Positions 52,291 to 61,849 of a stretch of 64,000 nt of DNA are shown in pieces. The notes under the pieces were generated by a model. It made no database searches. It was not told where the DNA came from and worked only from the letters and a program-made list of their open reading frames with translations. Made by a program: the position numbers and the translations under genes. Every line of letters starts with the position of its first letter. Positions within the stretch are counted from its first letter, which is position 1. Source of the stretch: Thauera aromatica_A (GTDB taxonomy: Bacteria > Pseudomonadota > Gammaproteobacteria > Burkholderiales > Rhodocyclaceae); assembly GCF_023093595.1 (NCBI RefSeq), contig NZ_JALLIK010000093.1:1-64000 (forward strand), given 5' to 3'.

Positions 52291-55070
52291 TGAACGCCAC
52301 CGACCGGATCCGCTTCGAACTCGACGGCCGCGAAATCGACGCCGCCCCCGGCGAATCGATCCTGGAGGCCGCGCAGCGCGCCGGCACCGACATCCCGCAC
52401 CTGTGCTACACGGACGGGCTGCGCGCCGACGGCAACTGCCGCGCCTGCGTGGTCGAGATCGACGGCGAGCGCGTGCTCGCCCCCTCGTGCTGCCGCGCGC
52501 CCAAGCCGGGGATGAAGGTGAAGGCCGCAAGCGAACGCGCGCGCGCCTCCCAGCGCATGGTGCTGGAGCTGTTGCGCGCCGACGTGCCGGCCGAGGCCGA
52601 GAAGGCCGACTCCGAACTTGCGCACTGGTGCGAGGCGCTCGGCGTCGTGGAGCCCCGCTTCGCCCCCCGCGCCAATCCCGCCCCCGAGCGCAGCCACCCG
52701 GGCATCGCCGTCGATCTGGCCGCCTGCATCCAGTGCACGCGCTGCCTGCGCGCCTGCCGCGAGGTGCAGGTGAATGACGTGATCGGCCTCGCCCGCCGTG
52801 GCGCCGACACCGCGATCGTGTTCGACTTCGACGTGCCGATGGGGGACTCGAGCTGCGTCGGCTGCGGCGAATGCGTCCAGGCCTGCCCGACCGGCGCGCT
52901 GCAGCCGGCGGCGCTGCTCGAGGCCACCGCCGCGCCCGCGTCCAGCGACCGTCCGACCCGGCAGGTCGATTCCCTGTGCCCCTACTGCGGCGTCGGCTGC
53001 CAGGTGCGCTACCACGTCGCCAGCGAGGGCGCGGCGCAGCGCATCGTCTTCGCCGAGGGCGGCGACGGCCCGGCCAACGCCGGCCGCCTGTGCGTGAAGG
53101 GGCGTTACGGCTTCACCTACAGCCGCAACCGCGAGCGCCTGACCACGCCGCTGATCCGCCGCCCGGACGTGCCCAAGGGGACGGTGGTCGATCCGGCCGC
53201 TCCGCTGACTGCGTTCCGCGCGGCGAGCTGGGACGAAGCGCTCGACGCCGCCGCCGCCGGGCTGCTGCGGATCCGGCATGACCACGGCCCGCACGCGCTC
53301 GCCGGCTTCGGCTCGGCCAAGGGCAGCAACGAGGAGGCCTACCTGTTCCAGAAGCTGGTGCGGACCGGCTTCGGCACCCACAACGTGGATCATTGCACGC
53401 GCCTGTGCCACGCCTCGTCGGTGGCGGCGCTGCTCGAAGGGATCGGCTCGGGTGCGGTGTCCAATCCGGTGCGCGACGTGGAGTTCGCCGACGTCATCAT
53501 CGTCATCGGCGCCAATCCGGCGGCCAACCACCCGGTGGCGGCGAGCTTCATCAAGAACGCGGTGAAGGGGGGCAAACACGGGGGCGAAAGCGGCGGCGCG
53601 AAGCTGGTGCTGATGGACCCGCGCGCGACCCCGCTCGCGCGCCATGCCTGGCGCGTGCTGCAGTTCCGCGCCGACGCCGATGTTGCCCTGCTGCTGTCGA
53701 TGGCGTGCACGATCATCGAGGAAGGACTCACCGACGCGGCCTTCATCGCCGCCCGTACCGAAGGCTTCGAGGCCTTCCGCGACGCCGCGCTGAATTACCC
53801 GCCCGAGCGCACCGAGGCCCTCACCGGCATCGCTGCCGCCACCGTGCGCGAGGTCGCGCGCGCCTACGCCCGCGGCCCGAACAGCATGATCCTGTGGGGA
53901 ATGGGAGTGTCGCAGCACACCCACGGCACCGACAACGTGCGCGCGCTGATCGCGCTGGCGCTGATGACCGGCCAGATCGGCCGCCGCGGCACCGGCCTGC
54001 ACCCGCTGCGCGGCCAGAACAACGTCCAGGGCGCCTCCGACGCCGGCCTCATCCCGATGATGCTGCCCGACTACCAGAAAGTGGCCGATCCCGCGGTGCG
54101 GGCGCGCTTCGAGGCGCTGTGGCAGGCGCCGCTGGGGCAGACCCCCGGCCTCACCGTGGTCGAGATCATCGATGCCGCCTGCGCCGGGCAGATCCGCGGC
54201 ATGTACATCGAAGGCGAGAACCCGGCGATGTCCGACCCCGATCTCGCCCACGCCCGCGAAGGCCTGGCAAAGCTCGAGCACCTGGTGGTGCAGGACATCT
54301 TCCTGACCGAGACCGCGATGCTGGCCGACGTCGTGCTGCCGGCCTCGAGCCTGTTCGAGAAGGGCGGCAGCTTCACCAACACCGACCGCCTGGTGCAGCT
54401 CGCCCGTCCGGTCCTGCCGCTGCCGGGCGAGGCCCGTGCGGACTGGTGGATCATCCAGGAGATCGCCCGCCGGATGGGGCTGGCGTGGGACTACCCCGGC
54501 CCGGGGGCGGTGTTCGACGAGCTCGTGCGGGCGATGCCCAGCCATGGCGGGATGAGCTGGGCGAAGCTGGAGGCCGAGGGTGCGATCGTGGCGCCGAAAG
54601 TCGCCGCCGATGCGCCGTCCGAGCCGGTGCTGTTCCAGGAGTGCTTTCCGACCGCCAACGGGCGCGGCCGCTTCGTCGCGGTGACGCCGCTGCCGGCGGC
54701 GGAGCTGCCCGATGAGGACTACCCGATGGTGCTGATCACCGGGCGTGTGCTCGAACACTGGCACACGGGGTCGATGACGCGCCGCGCCGAAGTGCTCGAT
54801 GCGCTCGACCCGGACCCCTGGTGCGCGATGCATCCGGCCGATCTCGCCCGCCTCGGCGTGGCCGCGGGCGGGCGGGTGGCGCTGCAGACTCGGCGCGGGC
54901 GCATCGAGCTCGAGGCAAGGGCGGACGAAGGCGTGCGCGCCGGCACCGTGTTCATGGCGTTCTGCTATCGCGAGGCGGCGGCCAACCTGCTGACCCAGCC
55001 CGCGCTCGACCCTTTCGGCAAGATCCCGGAGTTCAAGTACTGTGCGCTGCGGGTCGAGGCCGTGCCCTGA
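52287..55070 (+). CDS. NAD-linked formate dehydrogenase, alpha (catalytic) subunit
   Basis: A 927-residue molybdenum or tungsten enzyme that oxidises formate to CO2. From the N terminus: a [2Fe-2S] domain (PHLCYTDGLRADGNCRACVV), two ferredoxin clusters (CIQCTRCLRACREVQ and CVGCGECVQACPTGAL), a further [4Fe-4S] site (CPYCGVGCQVRYHV), the pterin domain, and the catalytic residue as cysteine, not selenocysteine: Cys374 in DHCTRLCHASSVAALL. The C-terminal domain binds the second pterin. ATG 52287 overlaps the preceding stop; ATG 52290 is equally possible. No fdhD or fdsC-type maturation gene is adjacent. Confidence 0.93.
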   Translation: MMNATDRIRFELDGREIDAAPGESILEAAQRAGTDIPHLCYTDGLRADGNCRACVVEIDGERVLAPSCCRAPKPGMKVKAASERARASQRMVLELLRADVPAEAEKADSELAHWCEALGVVEPRFAPRANPAPERSHPGIAVDLAACIQCTRCLRACREVQVNDVIGLARRGADTAIVFDFDVPMGDSSCVGCGECVQACPTGALQPAALLEATAAPASSDRPTRQVDSLCPYCGVGCQVRYHVASEGAAQRIVFAEGGDGPANAGRLCVKGRYGFTYSRNRERLTTPLIRRPDVPKGTVVDPAAPLTAFRAASWDEALDAAAAGLLRIRHDHGPHALAGFGSAKGSNEEAYLFQKLVRTGFGTHNVDHCTRLCHASSVAALLEGIGSGAVSNPVRDVEFADVIIVIGANPAANHPVAASFIKNAVKGGKHGGESGGAKLVLMDPRATPLARHAWRVLQFRADADVALLLSMACTIIEEGLTDAAFIAARTEGFEAFRDAALNYPPERTEALTGIAAATVREVARAYARGPNSMILWGMGVSQHTHGTDNVRALIALALMTGQIGRRGTGLHPLRGQNNVQGASDAGLIPMMLPDYQKVADPAVRARFEALWQAPLGQTPGLTVVEIIDAACAGQIRGMYIEGENPAMSDPDLAHAREGLAKLEHLVVQDIFLTETAMLADVVLPASSLFEKGGSFTNTDRLVQLARPVLPLPGEARADWWIIQEIARRMGLAWDYPGPGAVFDELVRAMPSHGGMSWAKLEAEGAIVAPKVAADAPSEPVLFQECFPTANGRGRFVAVTPLPAAELPDEDYPMVLITGRVLEHWHTGSMTRRAEVLDALDPDPWCAMHPADLARLGVAAGGRVALQTRRGRIELEARADEGVRAGTVFMAFCYREAAANLLTQPALDPFGKIPEFKYCALRVEAVP

Positions 55071-55265
55071 GCGCGGCGGCTTCGGGGTCTTCCGGATCGT
55101 TGTGACCGGGCGTGTGCTGCAGGCCGGGGCTCATCTGTTGTATCTTATAGAGGACTTTTGTCCGCCGCTCTTGACCCACGCGCCGATCGATCGCATCCTT
55201 TTTCGGTTGCGCGCGGTGCGCAGGACGAGCGTTGATCCACATTCTTGTCGAAGAGAGCCCGAAAA
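55071..55265 (+). promoter_or_regulatory. glcB: Intergenic region upstream of glcB
   Basis: This 195-base gap should hold the malate synthase promoter. An AT-rich patch reading TTGTATCTTATAGAGG with an adjacent GGAC/GTCC dyad is at about 55137-55167, and TTGACC with a 17-base spacer to CATCCT follows. Neither is convincing alone. A weak ribosome site (GAGAGCC) precedes ATG 55266. Confidence 0.3.
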
Positions 55266-57449
55266 ATGACCGAACGAGTGACGTGTCAGCGCCTTCAGGT
55301 CGCTGCCAACCTGAAGCGTTTCATTGAAGAAGAAGCCCTGCCCGGCAGCGGTGTCGATGCGGTAGCGTTCTGGTCCGGTTTCGATGCGCTGATCCATGAG
55401 CTGGCACCGAAGAACCGCGCCCTGCTCGCCGAGCGTGAGCGCCTGCAGGGCGAGATCGATGCCTGGCACCGTGCCCACCCCGGTCCGATCGCCGACATGG
55501 CGGCCTACCGCGCTTTCCTCGAATCGATCGGCTATCTGCTGCCCGTGCCGGCCGATGCCAGGATCACGACCACCAATGTCGATGACGAACTGGCGCTGCA
55601 GGCCGGCCCGCAGCTGGTGGTGCCGGTGATGAACGCACGCTACGCGCTCAATGCCGCCAATGCCCGCTGGGGCTCGCTGTACGATGCGCTGTACGGCACC
55701 GATGCGATCCCGCAGACCGATGGCGCCGGACTGACCGCCGGCTACAACCCGGTGCGCGGGGCGAAGGTCATTGCCTTCGGCCGCCGGGTGCTCGACCAGG
55801 CCGCGCCGCTTGCCGGGGCTTCGCACGCCGACGCGACCGCCTACGCCGTGGCCGGCGGCAAGCTCGTGGTGACGCTGAACAACGGCAGCACCACCGGGCT
55901 GCAGCAGGCGGACAAGTTCGTCGGCTACCAGGGCGAAGCTGCCGCGCCGAAAGCGGTGCTGCTGAGGAACAACGGCCTCCACATCGAGATCCAGATCGAC
56001 CGCGCCGGCGCGATCGGCAAGGGCGACGGCGCCGGGGTGAACGACCTCCTGCTCGAAGCCGCAGTGTCGACGATCATGGACTGCGAGGACTCGGTCGCCG
56101 CGGTCGATGCCGAGGACAAGCTCGTCGTCTATCGCAACTGGCTCGGGCTGATGGCCGGCACTCTCGAGGACACGTTCGAGAAAGGCGGCAAGCCGATGAC
56201 CCGCCGCCTCAACCCCGACCGCGAATACACCGGCGCCGACGGCAAGGCGCTCAAGCTGCACGGGCGCTCGCTGCTGTTCGTGCGCAACGTCGGCCACCTG
56301 ATGACCAATCCGGCGATCCTCGACGGCGCCGGCAACGAAGTGCCCGAAGGCATCATGGACGCGGTGGTGACGACGCTGACTGCCAAGCGCGACCTCGAAC
56401 GCAAGGGCAACTCGCGCCGCGGCAGCATCTACATCGTCAAGCCCAAGATGCACGGCCCGGCCGAAGTCGCCTTCGCCGACGAGCTGTTCACCCGCGTCGA
56501 GCAGCTGCTCGGCCTACCCGCCCACACCGTCAAGCTTGGCATCATGGACGAGGAGCGCCGCACCAGCGTCAACCTGGCCGCCTGCATCGCCGCCGCGCCG
56601 GCCCGCGTGGCCTTCATCAACACCGGCTTCCTCGACCGCACCGGCGACGAGATGCACACTGCGATGGAAGCCGGCCCGATGATGCGCAAGGGCGAGATCA
56701 AGAACAGCAAGTGGATCGCCGCCTACGAGCGCCGCAACGTGCTGATCGGGCTCGCCGCCGGGCTGCGCGGCCGGGCCCAGATCGGCAAGGGGATGTGGGC
56801 AATGCCCGACCTGATGGCGGCGATGCTCGAGCAGAAGGTGAACCATCCGAAGTCGGGCGCGAACACCGCCTGGGTGCCGTCGCCCACCGCGGCGACCCTG
56901 CATGCGCTGCACTATCACCAGGTGAGCGTGGCTGCGGTGCAGCAGGAGATCGAGAAGCTCGACCTGAACCGGGAGGCCGCCGCGCTGCTCGACGACCTGC
57001 TCACCGTTCCGGTGGTGGCGAAGGCCGGGTGGAGCGCCGCCGAGCGCCAGCAGGAACTCGACAACAACTGCCAGGGCATCCTCGGCTACGTGGTGCGCTG
57101 GGTCGAGCAGGGCGTGGGCTGCTCCAAGGTGCCCGACATCAACGACGTCGGCCTGATGGAAGACCGCGCCACCCTGCGCATCTCCAGCCAGCACATCGCC
57201 AACTGGCTGCGCCATGGCGTGGTCGGCGCCGAGGAAGTCGAACAGACCCTGCGCCGGATGGCTGCGGTGGTCGATGGGCAGAACGCCGGTGACCCGGCTT
57301 ACCGCCCGATGGCGCCGAATTTCAACGATTCGGTGGCCTTCCAGGCCGCGCGCGCGCTGATCTTCGAAGGCTGCACCCAGCCCAGCGGCTACACCGAGCC
57401 GCTGCTGCACCGCTACCGTCAGCAGTTCAAGGCCAAGGTCGGCGGCTGA
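55266..57449 (+). CDS. glcB: Malate synthase G
   Basis: A 727-residue monomeric malate synthase condensing glyoxylate and acetyl-CoA to malate. Length and motifs are those of isoform G: VSTIMDCEDSVAAVDAEDKL and FVRNVGHLMTNPAILDGAGN in the TIM barrel, LPAHTVKLGIMDEERRTSVN for the Mg/glyoxylate site, FINTGFLDRTGDEMHTAMEA, and a C-terminal domain with ILGYVVRWVEQGVGCSKVPD. It is needed for growth on compounds that yield acetyl-CoA, such as aromatic acids degraded here, with isocitrate lyase encoded elsewhere. It stands alone between two gaps and is followed by a strong terminator. Confidence 0.95.
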   Translation: MTERVTCQRLQVAANLKRFIEEEALPGSGVDAVAFWSGFDALIHELAPKNRALLAERERLQGEIDAWHRAHPGPIADMAAYRAFLESIGYLLPVPADARITTTNVDDELALQAGPQLVVPVMNARYALNAANARWGSLYDALYGTDAIPQTDGAGLTAGYNPVRGAKVIAFGRRVLDQAAPLAGASHADATAYAVAGGKLVVTLNNGSTTGLQQADKFVGYQGEAAAPKAVLLRNNGLHIEIQIDRAGAIGKGDGAGVNDLLLEAAVSTIMDCEDSVAAVDAEDKLVVYRNWLGLMAGTLEDTFEKGGKPMTRRLNPDREYTGADGKALKLHGRSLLFVRNVGHLMTNPAILDGAGNEVPEGIMDAVVTTLTAKRDLERKGNSRRGSIYIVKPKMHGPAEVAFADELFTRVEQLLGLPAHTVKLGIMDEERRTSVNLAACIAAAPARVAFINTGFLDRTGDEMHTAMEAGPMMRKGEIKNSKWIAAYERRNVLIGLAAGLRGRAQIGKGMWAMPDLMAAMLEQKVNHPKSGANTAWVPSPTAATLHALHYHQVSVAAVQQEIEKLDLNREAAALLDDLLTVPVVAKAGWSAAERQQELDNNCQGILGYVVRWVEQGVGCSKVPDINDVGLMEDRATLRISSQHIANWLRHGVVGAEEVEQTLRRMAAVVDGQNAGDPAYRPMAPNFNDSVAFQAARALIFEGCTQPSGYTEPLLHRYRQQFKAKVGG

Positions 57450-57475
57450 TCGCCGATTCTGCGCGCTGTGCAGTG

Positions 57476-57510
57476 ACGACCGGACCGGCGCAAGCCGGTC
57501 CGGTCGTTTA
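57476..57510 (+). terminator. Intrinsic terminator after glcB
   Basis: Perfect 14-base stem ACGACCGGACCGGC (57476-57489) with GCCGGTCCGGTCGT (57494-57507), tetraloop GCAA, followed by TTTA. It lies between the convergent glcB and MFS genes and probably serves both, although the T-run is short. Confidence 0.8.
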
Positions 57511-57522
57511 CGCCATCGCCTT

Positions 57523-59151
57523 TCAAGGGGATCCGGTTTTCAGCGTTTCGGCCACGTAGCGGCGCACGCGAGGCGGCTCCGGCCCCTGGTGGAAGGCGAG
57601 ACGCTGCGCGCGCAAGCCGATGTCGGCGGCAGTGAAGCGCTCCAGCCGGCGCAGGTGCTCGACCCAGTTCTCGTCGAGGAAGTATTCGATGTAGCGTCCG
57701 GGCAGCGTGGTGTCGCGGAACAGCCCCCATGACAGCGCGCCCTGGCGCAGGCGGGCGCGCCGGGTTTGCTGCATGACGGCATTGAAGGCGGCTGCTTGCG
57801 CAGGATCGATCAGGTATTCGATCGTCACCATCACCGGGCCTTCGTCGGGCCGGATGTCGATCACCGGCTCGCCCACGCTTGCCGCCGCCGGTGCCGGCGT
57901 CATGTCCTCGTCGCCGCCGCCGCCGACCCTCAGGCCGCGGGAGAACCAGGTGAACAGAGGGCCGAGAGCGGAGGCGGTGAGGATCGCGAGCGCGAGCGTG
58001 CCGTGGCTGGCGACATGGCCCCAGAGCGCGGCGCCGGCAGCGCTGCCGCCCATCAGGGCCATCTGGTAGATCGACATGCCGCGCGCACGGACCCAGTTCG
58101 GCAGTGCGGTCTGGGCGGCCACGGCGAGGGCGTTGGCGGTCAGGACCCAGGCCGCGCCGGCCAGGGCACAGGCAGGCAGGGCAGCGGCCAGCACCGGGGA
58201 CAGCGCCACTGCGGCCGCAGCCAAGGCGTGGATGCAGCTTCCCCACAGGATGAAGGTGTCGCTGCGGATGCCGCGGCGAAGATGTGGCAGAAAGAGCGCG
58301 GTGAGGATCGCGCCGACGCCCATCGCGGCAAGCAATGCGGTGAAACCGCCGGCGCCGGCGCCGAGTTCGCGGGCGAGCAGCGGCAGCAGGGCGAGCAACG
58401 CACTGGACTGGAGGAAGAAGACGCAGGCCCGGAGCAGGACGATGCGCATGCGCGGCGATTGGGCAACGTGCTGGACGCCGACCCGCATCGCGCCGAAGAA
58501 GCGTTCCCCGGGCAGGGCGCTGGCGCGTGCGGGCGCTTTCCAGCGCAGGATCAGCACGAAGGCGAGCAGCGACATTGCCGCATTGACGATGAATACGGTG
58601 TGGCTGCCGGTGCCGGCAATCAGGGCCCCGGCGACGATCGGTCCGATGATGCGCGACATGTTCATCGCGATGCCGTTGAGGGCGAGGGCGCTCGACAATT
58701 CGTGACGCGGCACGATATCGGGCACGATGGCGGCGAACACGGGCCAGCGCATTGCCATGCCGATGCCGTTGGCAAAAGTGAGGGCGAGCAGCAGCGGGGC
58801 GGTGAGCAGTTCCGCCAGCGACAGCGCGGCGAGGACGGCGGCGATGGCGGCGACCCAGAGCTGGGTGAAGGCAAAGTAGCGACGGCGGTCGACGATGTCG
58901 GCAAGCGCCCCGCTGGGCAGGCCGAGGAGGAACACCGGCAGGGTGGAGGCGGCCTGCACCAGGGCCACCATGACGACGCTGTCGGTGAGCGAGGTCATCA
59001 GCCAGGCGCTGGTGACCTCGTTCATCCACATCGTGATGTTCGCGGTCAGCCAGGCTAGCCACAGCATCCGGAATACCGGGGTGCGCAGCGGCGCGAGCGC
59101 CGAGGAAGGAGGGGCGGAAACCGGGGCGGAAGCGGGCGGAGGCTTGCTCAT
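57523..59151 (-). CDS. MFS transporter of the MFS_3 (EntS-like) family
   Basis: A 542-residue inner-membrane protein with about 12 helices in the first 410 residues and the family motif GLPSGALADIVDRRRYF in the loop between helices 2 and 3. A cytoplasmic C-terminal domain of about 110 residues (MVTIEYLIDPAQAAAFNAVM to the end) resembles a small dimeric alpha/beta-barrel-like fold and is typical of this subfamily, so it is not a recent fusion. Probably an exporter; substrate unknown. The ATG at 59151 has no strong ribosome site. Convergent with glcB. Confidence 0.85.
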   Translation of the reverse strand: MSKPPPASAPVSAPPSSALAPLRTPVFRMLWLAWLTANITMWMNEVTSAWLMTSLTDSVVMVALVQAASTLPVFLLGLPSGALADIVDRRRYFAFTQLWVAAIAAVLAALSLAELLTAPLLLALTFANGIGMAMRWPVFAAIVPDIVPRHELSSALALNGIAMNMSRIIGPIVAGALIAGTGSHTVFIVNAAMSLLAFVLILRWKAPARASALPGERFFGAMRVGVQHVAQSPRMRIVLLRACVFFLQSSALLALLPLLARELGAGAGGFTALLAAMGVGAILTALFLPHLRRGIRSDTFILWGSCIHALAAAAVALSPVLAAALPACALAGAAWVLTANALAVAAQTALPNWVRARGMSIYQMALMGGSAAGAALWGHVASHGTLALAILTASALGPLFTWFSRGLRVGGGGDEDMTPAPAAASVGEPVIDIRPDEGPVMVTIEYLIDPAQAAAFNAVMQQTRRARLRQGALSWGLFRDTTLPGRYIEYFLDENWVEHLRRLERFTAADIGLRAQRLAFHQGPEPPRVRRYVAETLKTGSP

Positions 59152-59232
59152 GTCGCGTGCGTGGCGAGGGAGGCTGGCCGATGCCGTCGCCGGAGCCGCC
59201 TCAGGCCGGGCCGGAGGCGCCTCCGGGCATGA

Positions 59233-60042
59233 TCACCACAGCTGCCACCAGGGTTTGTCGCTCACCGGGCCGCCGCGGAAGTAGGCGCTGTCGGGGAAGT
59301 TGGTGTGCATGACCCGGTCGGCGTCGTCGCGCAGGGCGTTCATGCCGAGCGCGTCGTAACTCTTGACCAGCAGGAACAGCGCTTCCTCGATTGCGGGGGA
59401 TTTCGGGAAGTTCGTGACCGCGGTCTGGGCGCGGTTGATCGCTGCGACGTAGGCGCCGCGGTTGTAGTAGTAGCGCGCCACGTGGACTTCATGGGAGGCG
59501 AGCGAGTTGACCAGGTACTGCAGGCGCGCGCGCGAGTCTTCGGCGTAGCGGCTTTCCGGAAAGCGTTCGATGAGCTGGCGGAAGCTCTCGAAGGCTTCCT
59601 GGGCGCCTTTCGGGTCGCGCTCGGAAAGATCTTGGCGCGACAGGTTGGCGAGCAGGCCGAGGTCTTCATTGAAGTTCACCAGCCCCTTCAGGTAGTACGC
59701 GTAGTCCACGTTGGGGTGGTTGGGGTGGAGCTTGATGAAGCGGTCGGCCGCGGCGAGCGCGAGCGCCTGTTCGCCCTGCTTGTAGTAGGCGTAGGCGACT
59801 TCGAGCTGGGCCTGCTGGGCGAAGCGGCCGTAGGGATAGCGCGCCTCGAGCTTTTCGAACAGGGTGATGGCGCGGTCGTAGGCGCCTTCGGTCATCGAGG
59901 TCTTGGCCTCGGAATACAGCGTCTGGGCATTCCAGCCGGCGGTCTCGTCGATCTGTTCCGGCAGCATGCCGCAGCCGCCGAGCAGCAGTGCGCCAATGAG
60001 CGCGACTTTTCCCGTTAAACTTCCGAGGGTGAACCTGGCCAT
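59233..60042 (-). CDS. bamD: Outer-membrane assembly lipoprotein BamD
   Basis: A 269-residue lipoprotein of the BAM complex, which inserts beta-barrel proteins such as the porin of this window. The signal peptide ends in the lipobox LLLGGC, the Cys (about residue 24) being lipidated. Five TPR-like repeats follow (LYSEAKTSMTEGAYDRAITL, FAQQAQLEVAYAYYKQGEQA, and others). ATG 60042 is preferred over the GTG at 60051. Its start lies head to head with rluD, the usual arrangement in betaproteobacteria. A CCGGAGGCGCCTCCGG palindrome lies just after its stop. Confidence 0.93.
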   Translation of the reverse strand: MARFTLGSLTGKVALIGALLLGGCGMLPEQIDETAGWNAQTLYSEAKTSMTEGAYDRAITLFEKLEARYPYGRFAQQAQLEVAYAYYKQGEQALALAAADRFIKLHPNHPNVDYAYYLKGLVNFNEDLGLLANLSRQDLSERDPKGAQEAFESFRQLIERFPESRYAEDSRARLQYLVNSLASHEVHVARYYYNRGAYVAAINRAQTAVTNFPKSPAIEEALFLLVKSYDALGMNALRDDADRVMHTNFPDSAYFRGGPVSDKPWWQLW

Positions 60043-60055
60043 CGAAGACACTCGC

Positions 60056-61015
60056 GTGAATGAACGCGCCGATTATATCCCAGCCGACGACGACGACTCG
60101 CTCGAAGCGCTGACGATTCCCGCCGAACTGGGCGGGCTGCGACTGGACCAGGCGCTGGCGCGCCTGTTTCCACAGCACTCGCGCAGCCGCCTGCAGTCCT
60201 GGTTGAAGGAAGGCTTCATCCGCATCGACGGCGGCTCGCCCGGCGTCCGCAGCAAAGTGTGGGGCGGTGAATGCGTCGAGCTCGATCCGCCGCCGCCGCC
60301 CGAGGTGGCGGCCGAACTGCCCGAGGACATTCCGCTGCAGGTCGTGTTCGAGGACGAGCACCTGATCGTCATCGACAAGCCGGCGGGGCTGGTGGTGCAC
60401 CCGGGCAGCGGCAACTGGAGCGGAACCCTGCTCAACGCCTTGCTCCACCACGCGCCGGTGCTGGCCGGCGTGCCGCGCGCCGGGATCGTCCACCGCCTGG
60501 ACAAGGACACCAGCGGCCTGCTTGTGGTGGCGAAGACACTCGCCGCGCAGACCGAGCTGGTGCGTCAGTTGCAAGCGCGTACGGTGAAGCGGCATTACTG
60601 GGCGCTGGTGCATGGTGGACTGGAAGGCAACGGGGTGGTCGATGCGCCGATCGGCCGCCATCCCTCCCAGCGCACCCGGATGGCGGTGGTCGGCAGCGGT
60701 CGCGCGGCGCTGACCCGCTACGCCGTGGTCGAGCGCTTCGCGCGTTGCACCCTGGTCGAATGCCGACTCGAAACCGGGCGCACGCACCAGATCCGGGTGC
60801 ATATGGCGCACCTCGGCCATGCCCTGGCGGGCGATCCGGTCTATGGCCGGGCGCGCAGCGGCGATGCGCGCCTGGATGCCTTTCCGCGTCAGGCGTTGCA
60901 TGCCTTCCAGCTCGGGCTGCGCCATCCGCACAGCGGGCAGGATCGGGTGTGGCAGGTGCCGATGGCGGCCGATTTCGCGGCCTTGCTCGATGATCTGCGC
61001 GGGCGCGGGCAGTGA
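60056..61015 (+). CDS. rluD: 23S rRNA pseudouridine synthase RluD
   Basis: A 319-residue RluA-family enzyme that makes pseudouridines in helix 69 of 23S rRNA. The N-terminal S4 domain is GGLRLDQALARLFPQHSRSR; the catalytic aspartate is in GIVHRLDKDTSGLLVVAKT; later motifs are LVECRLETGRTHQIRVHMAH and GDPVYGR. No ATG is suitable: GTG 60056 gives MNERADYIPADD, and GTG 60029 is an alternative that would overlap bamD. Its stop overlaps the pgeF start. Confidence 0.92.
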   Translation: MNERADYIPADDDDSLEALTIPAELGGLRLDQALARLFPQHSRSRLQSWLKEGFIRIDGGSPGVRSKVWGGECVELDPPPPPEVAAELPEDIPLQVVFEDEHLIVIDKPAGLVVHPGSGNWSGTLLNALLHHAPVLAGVPRAGIVHRLDKDTSGLLVVAKTLAAQTELVRQLQARTVKRHYWALVHGGLEGNGVVDAPIGRHPSQRTRMAVVGSGRAALTRYAVVERFARCTLVECRLETGRTHQIRVHMAHLGHALAGDPVYGRARSGDARLDAFPRQALHAFQLGLRHPHSGQDRVWQVPMAADFAALLDDLRGRGQ

Positions 61016-61776
61016 GTCGGGCGATGGTGGCTTGGCGGGAGGACGCGCCTGGCCTGCTGCGCCCCGACTGGGATTTGCCTGCCGGTGTGGAGGCGGTGCT
61101 GACGACGCGTGCAGGCGGCTTCAGCCGTGGTGCGTTTGCTGGTTTGAACCTCGGTGACCATGTCGGGGACGACCCGGAAGCGGTCGCCTCGAACCGGGCG
61201 TGGCTATGCCGGACCCTTTCCGTCACGCCCTTGTGGCTGGCCCAGGTCCATGGAACGGCGGTGGCCGACGCCGACTCCGCGCAAGGCCTGCCGCAGGCCG
61301 ATGCAGCCGTGGCGCGCGGCCCGGCACGGGCCTGCGCGGTGCTGACCGCGGACTGCCTGCCGGTGCTGCTGTGCGACGCTGCGGGCAGCGTGGTCGGGGC
61401 GGCGCATGCTGGCTGGCGCGGGCTGGCGGCCGGCGTGCTCGAGGCGACGGTGGCGCGCATGGCGGTGGCGCCGGCGCGGCTGCGGGCCTGGCTGGGGCCG
61501 GCGATCGGACCACAGGCCTTCGAAGTGGGAGACGAGGTGCGCGCGGCTTTCGTCGCCGACGATCCCGTGGCAGCGGCCGCGTTCACGCCGGGGAGGAAGG
61601 CGGGGAAATGGATGGCCGACCTGGAGCGACTCGCCCGGCGCCGGCTGTACCGGGCGGGAGTCGTGCAGGTTGCCGGCGGGGGAGTGTGCACCGTGTCGAC
61701 GCCGGACCGGTTCTATTCGTACCGGCGCGATGGCGTGACCGGCCGCTTCGCCTCGCTGATCTGGCTGCGGTCCTGA
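61012..61776 (+). CDS. pgeF: Peptidoglycan editing factor PgeF (laccase-domain protein)
   Basis: A 254-residue protein of the YfiH/PgeF family, reported to hydrolyse wrongly built muropeptide precursors (L-Ser in place of L-Ala) and also described as a polyphenol oxidase. Metal-site residues are His in LAQVHGTAVADAD, Cys in AVLTADCLPVLLCD and His in GAAHAGWRGLAAGV. The start is GTG at 61012 overlapping the rluD stop, or ATG at 61024. The rluD-pgeF pairing is widely conserved. Confidence 0.9.
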   Translation: MSRAMVAWREDAPGLLRPDWDLPAGVEAVLTTRAGGFSRGAFAGLNLGDHVGDDPEAVASNRAWLCRTLSVTPLWLAQVHGTAVADADSAQGLPQADAAVARGPARACAVLTADCLPVLLCDAAGSVVGAAHAGWRGLAAGVLEATVARMAVAPARLRAWLGPAIGPQAFEVGDEVRAAFVADDPVAAAAFTPGRKAGKWMADLERLARRRLYRAGVVQVAGGGVCTVSTPDRFYSYRRDGVTGRFASLIWLRS

Positions 61777-61849
61777 CAGAAGGGCGGGGTGCGGCCCCAC
61801 CGGACTCGTTTCGCATGGCTGCGGAAGAAGCCCCAAGCCTTGTTTCGGA

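Noticed and set aside
53406..53408. Possible selenocysteine formate dehydrogenase
   Set aside because: The catalytic codon is TGC (cysteine) and no in-frame TGA or SECIS-like hairpin is present.
51819..54833. 1004-codon open frame on the minus strand opposite the formate dehydrogenase genes
   Set aside because: No recognisable domain and biased composition; the plus strand carries full iron-sulfur and pterin motifs, so this is a GC-driven shadow.
59211..59226. Perfect 16-base palindrome CCGGAGGCGCCTCCGG as a regulatory site
   Set aside because: It is a pure GC palindrome just downstream of bamD with no promoter context; in DNA of this composition such dyads are common.
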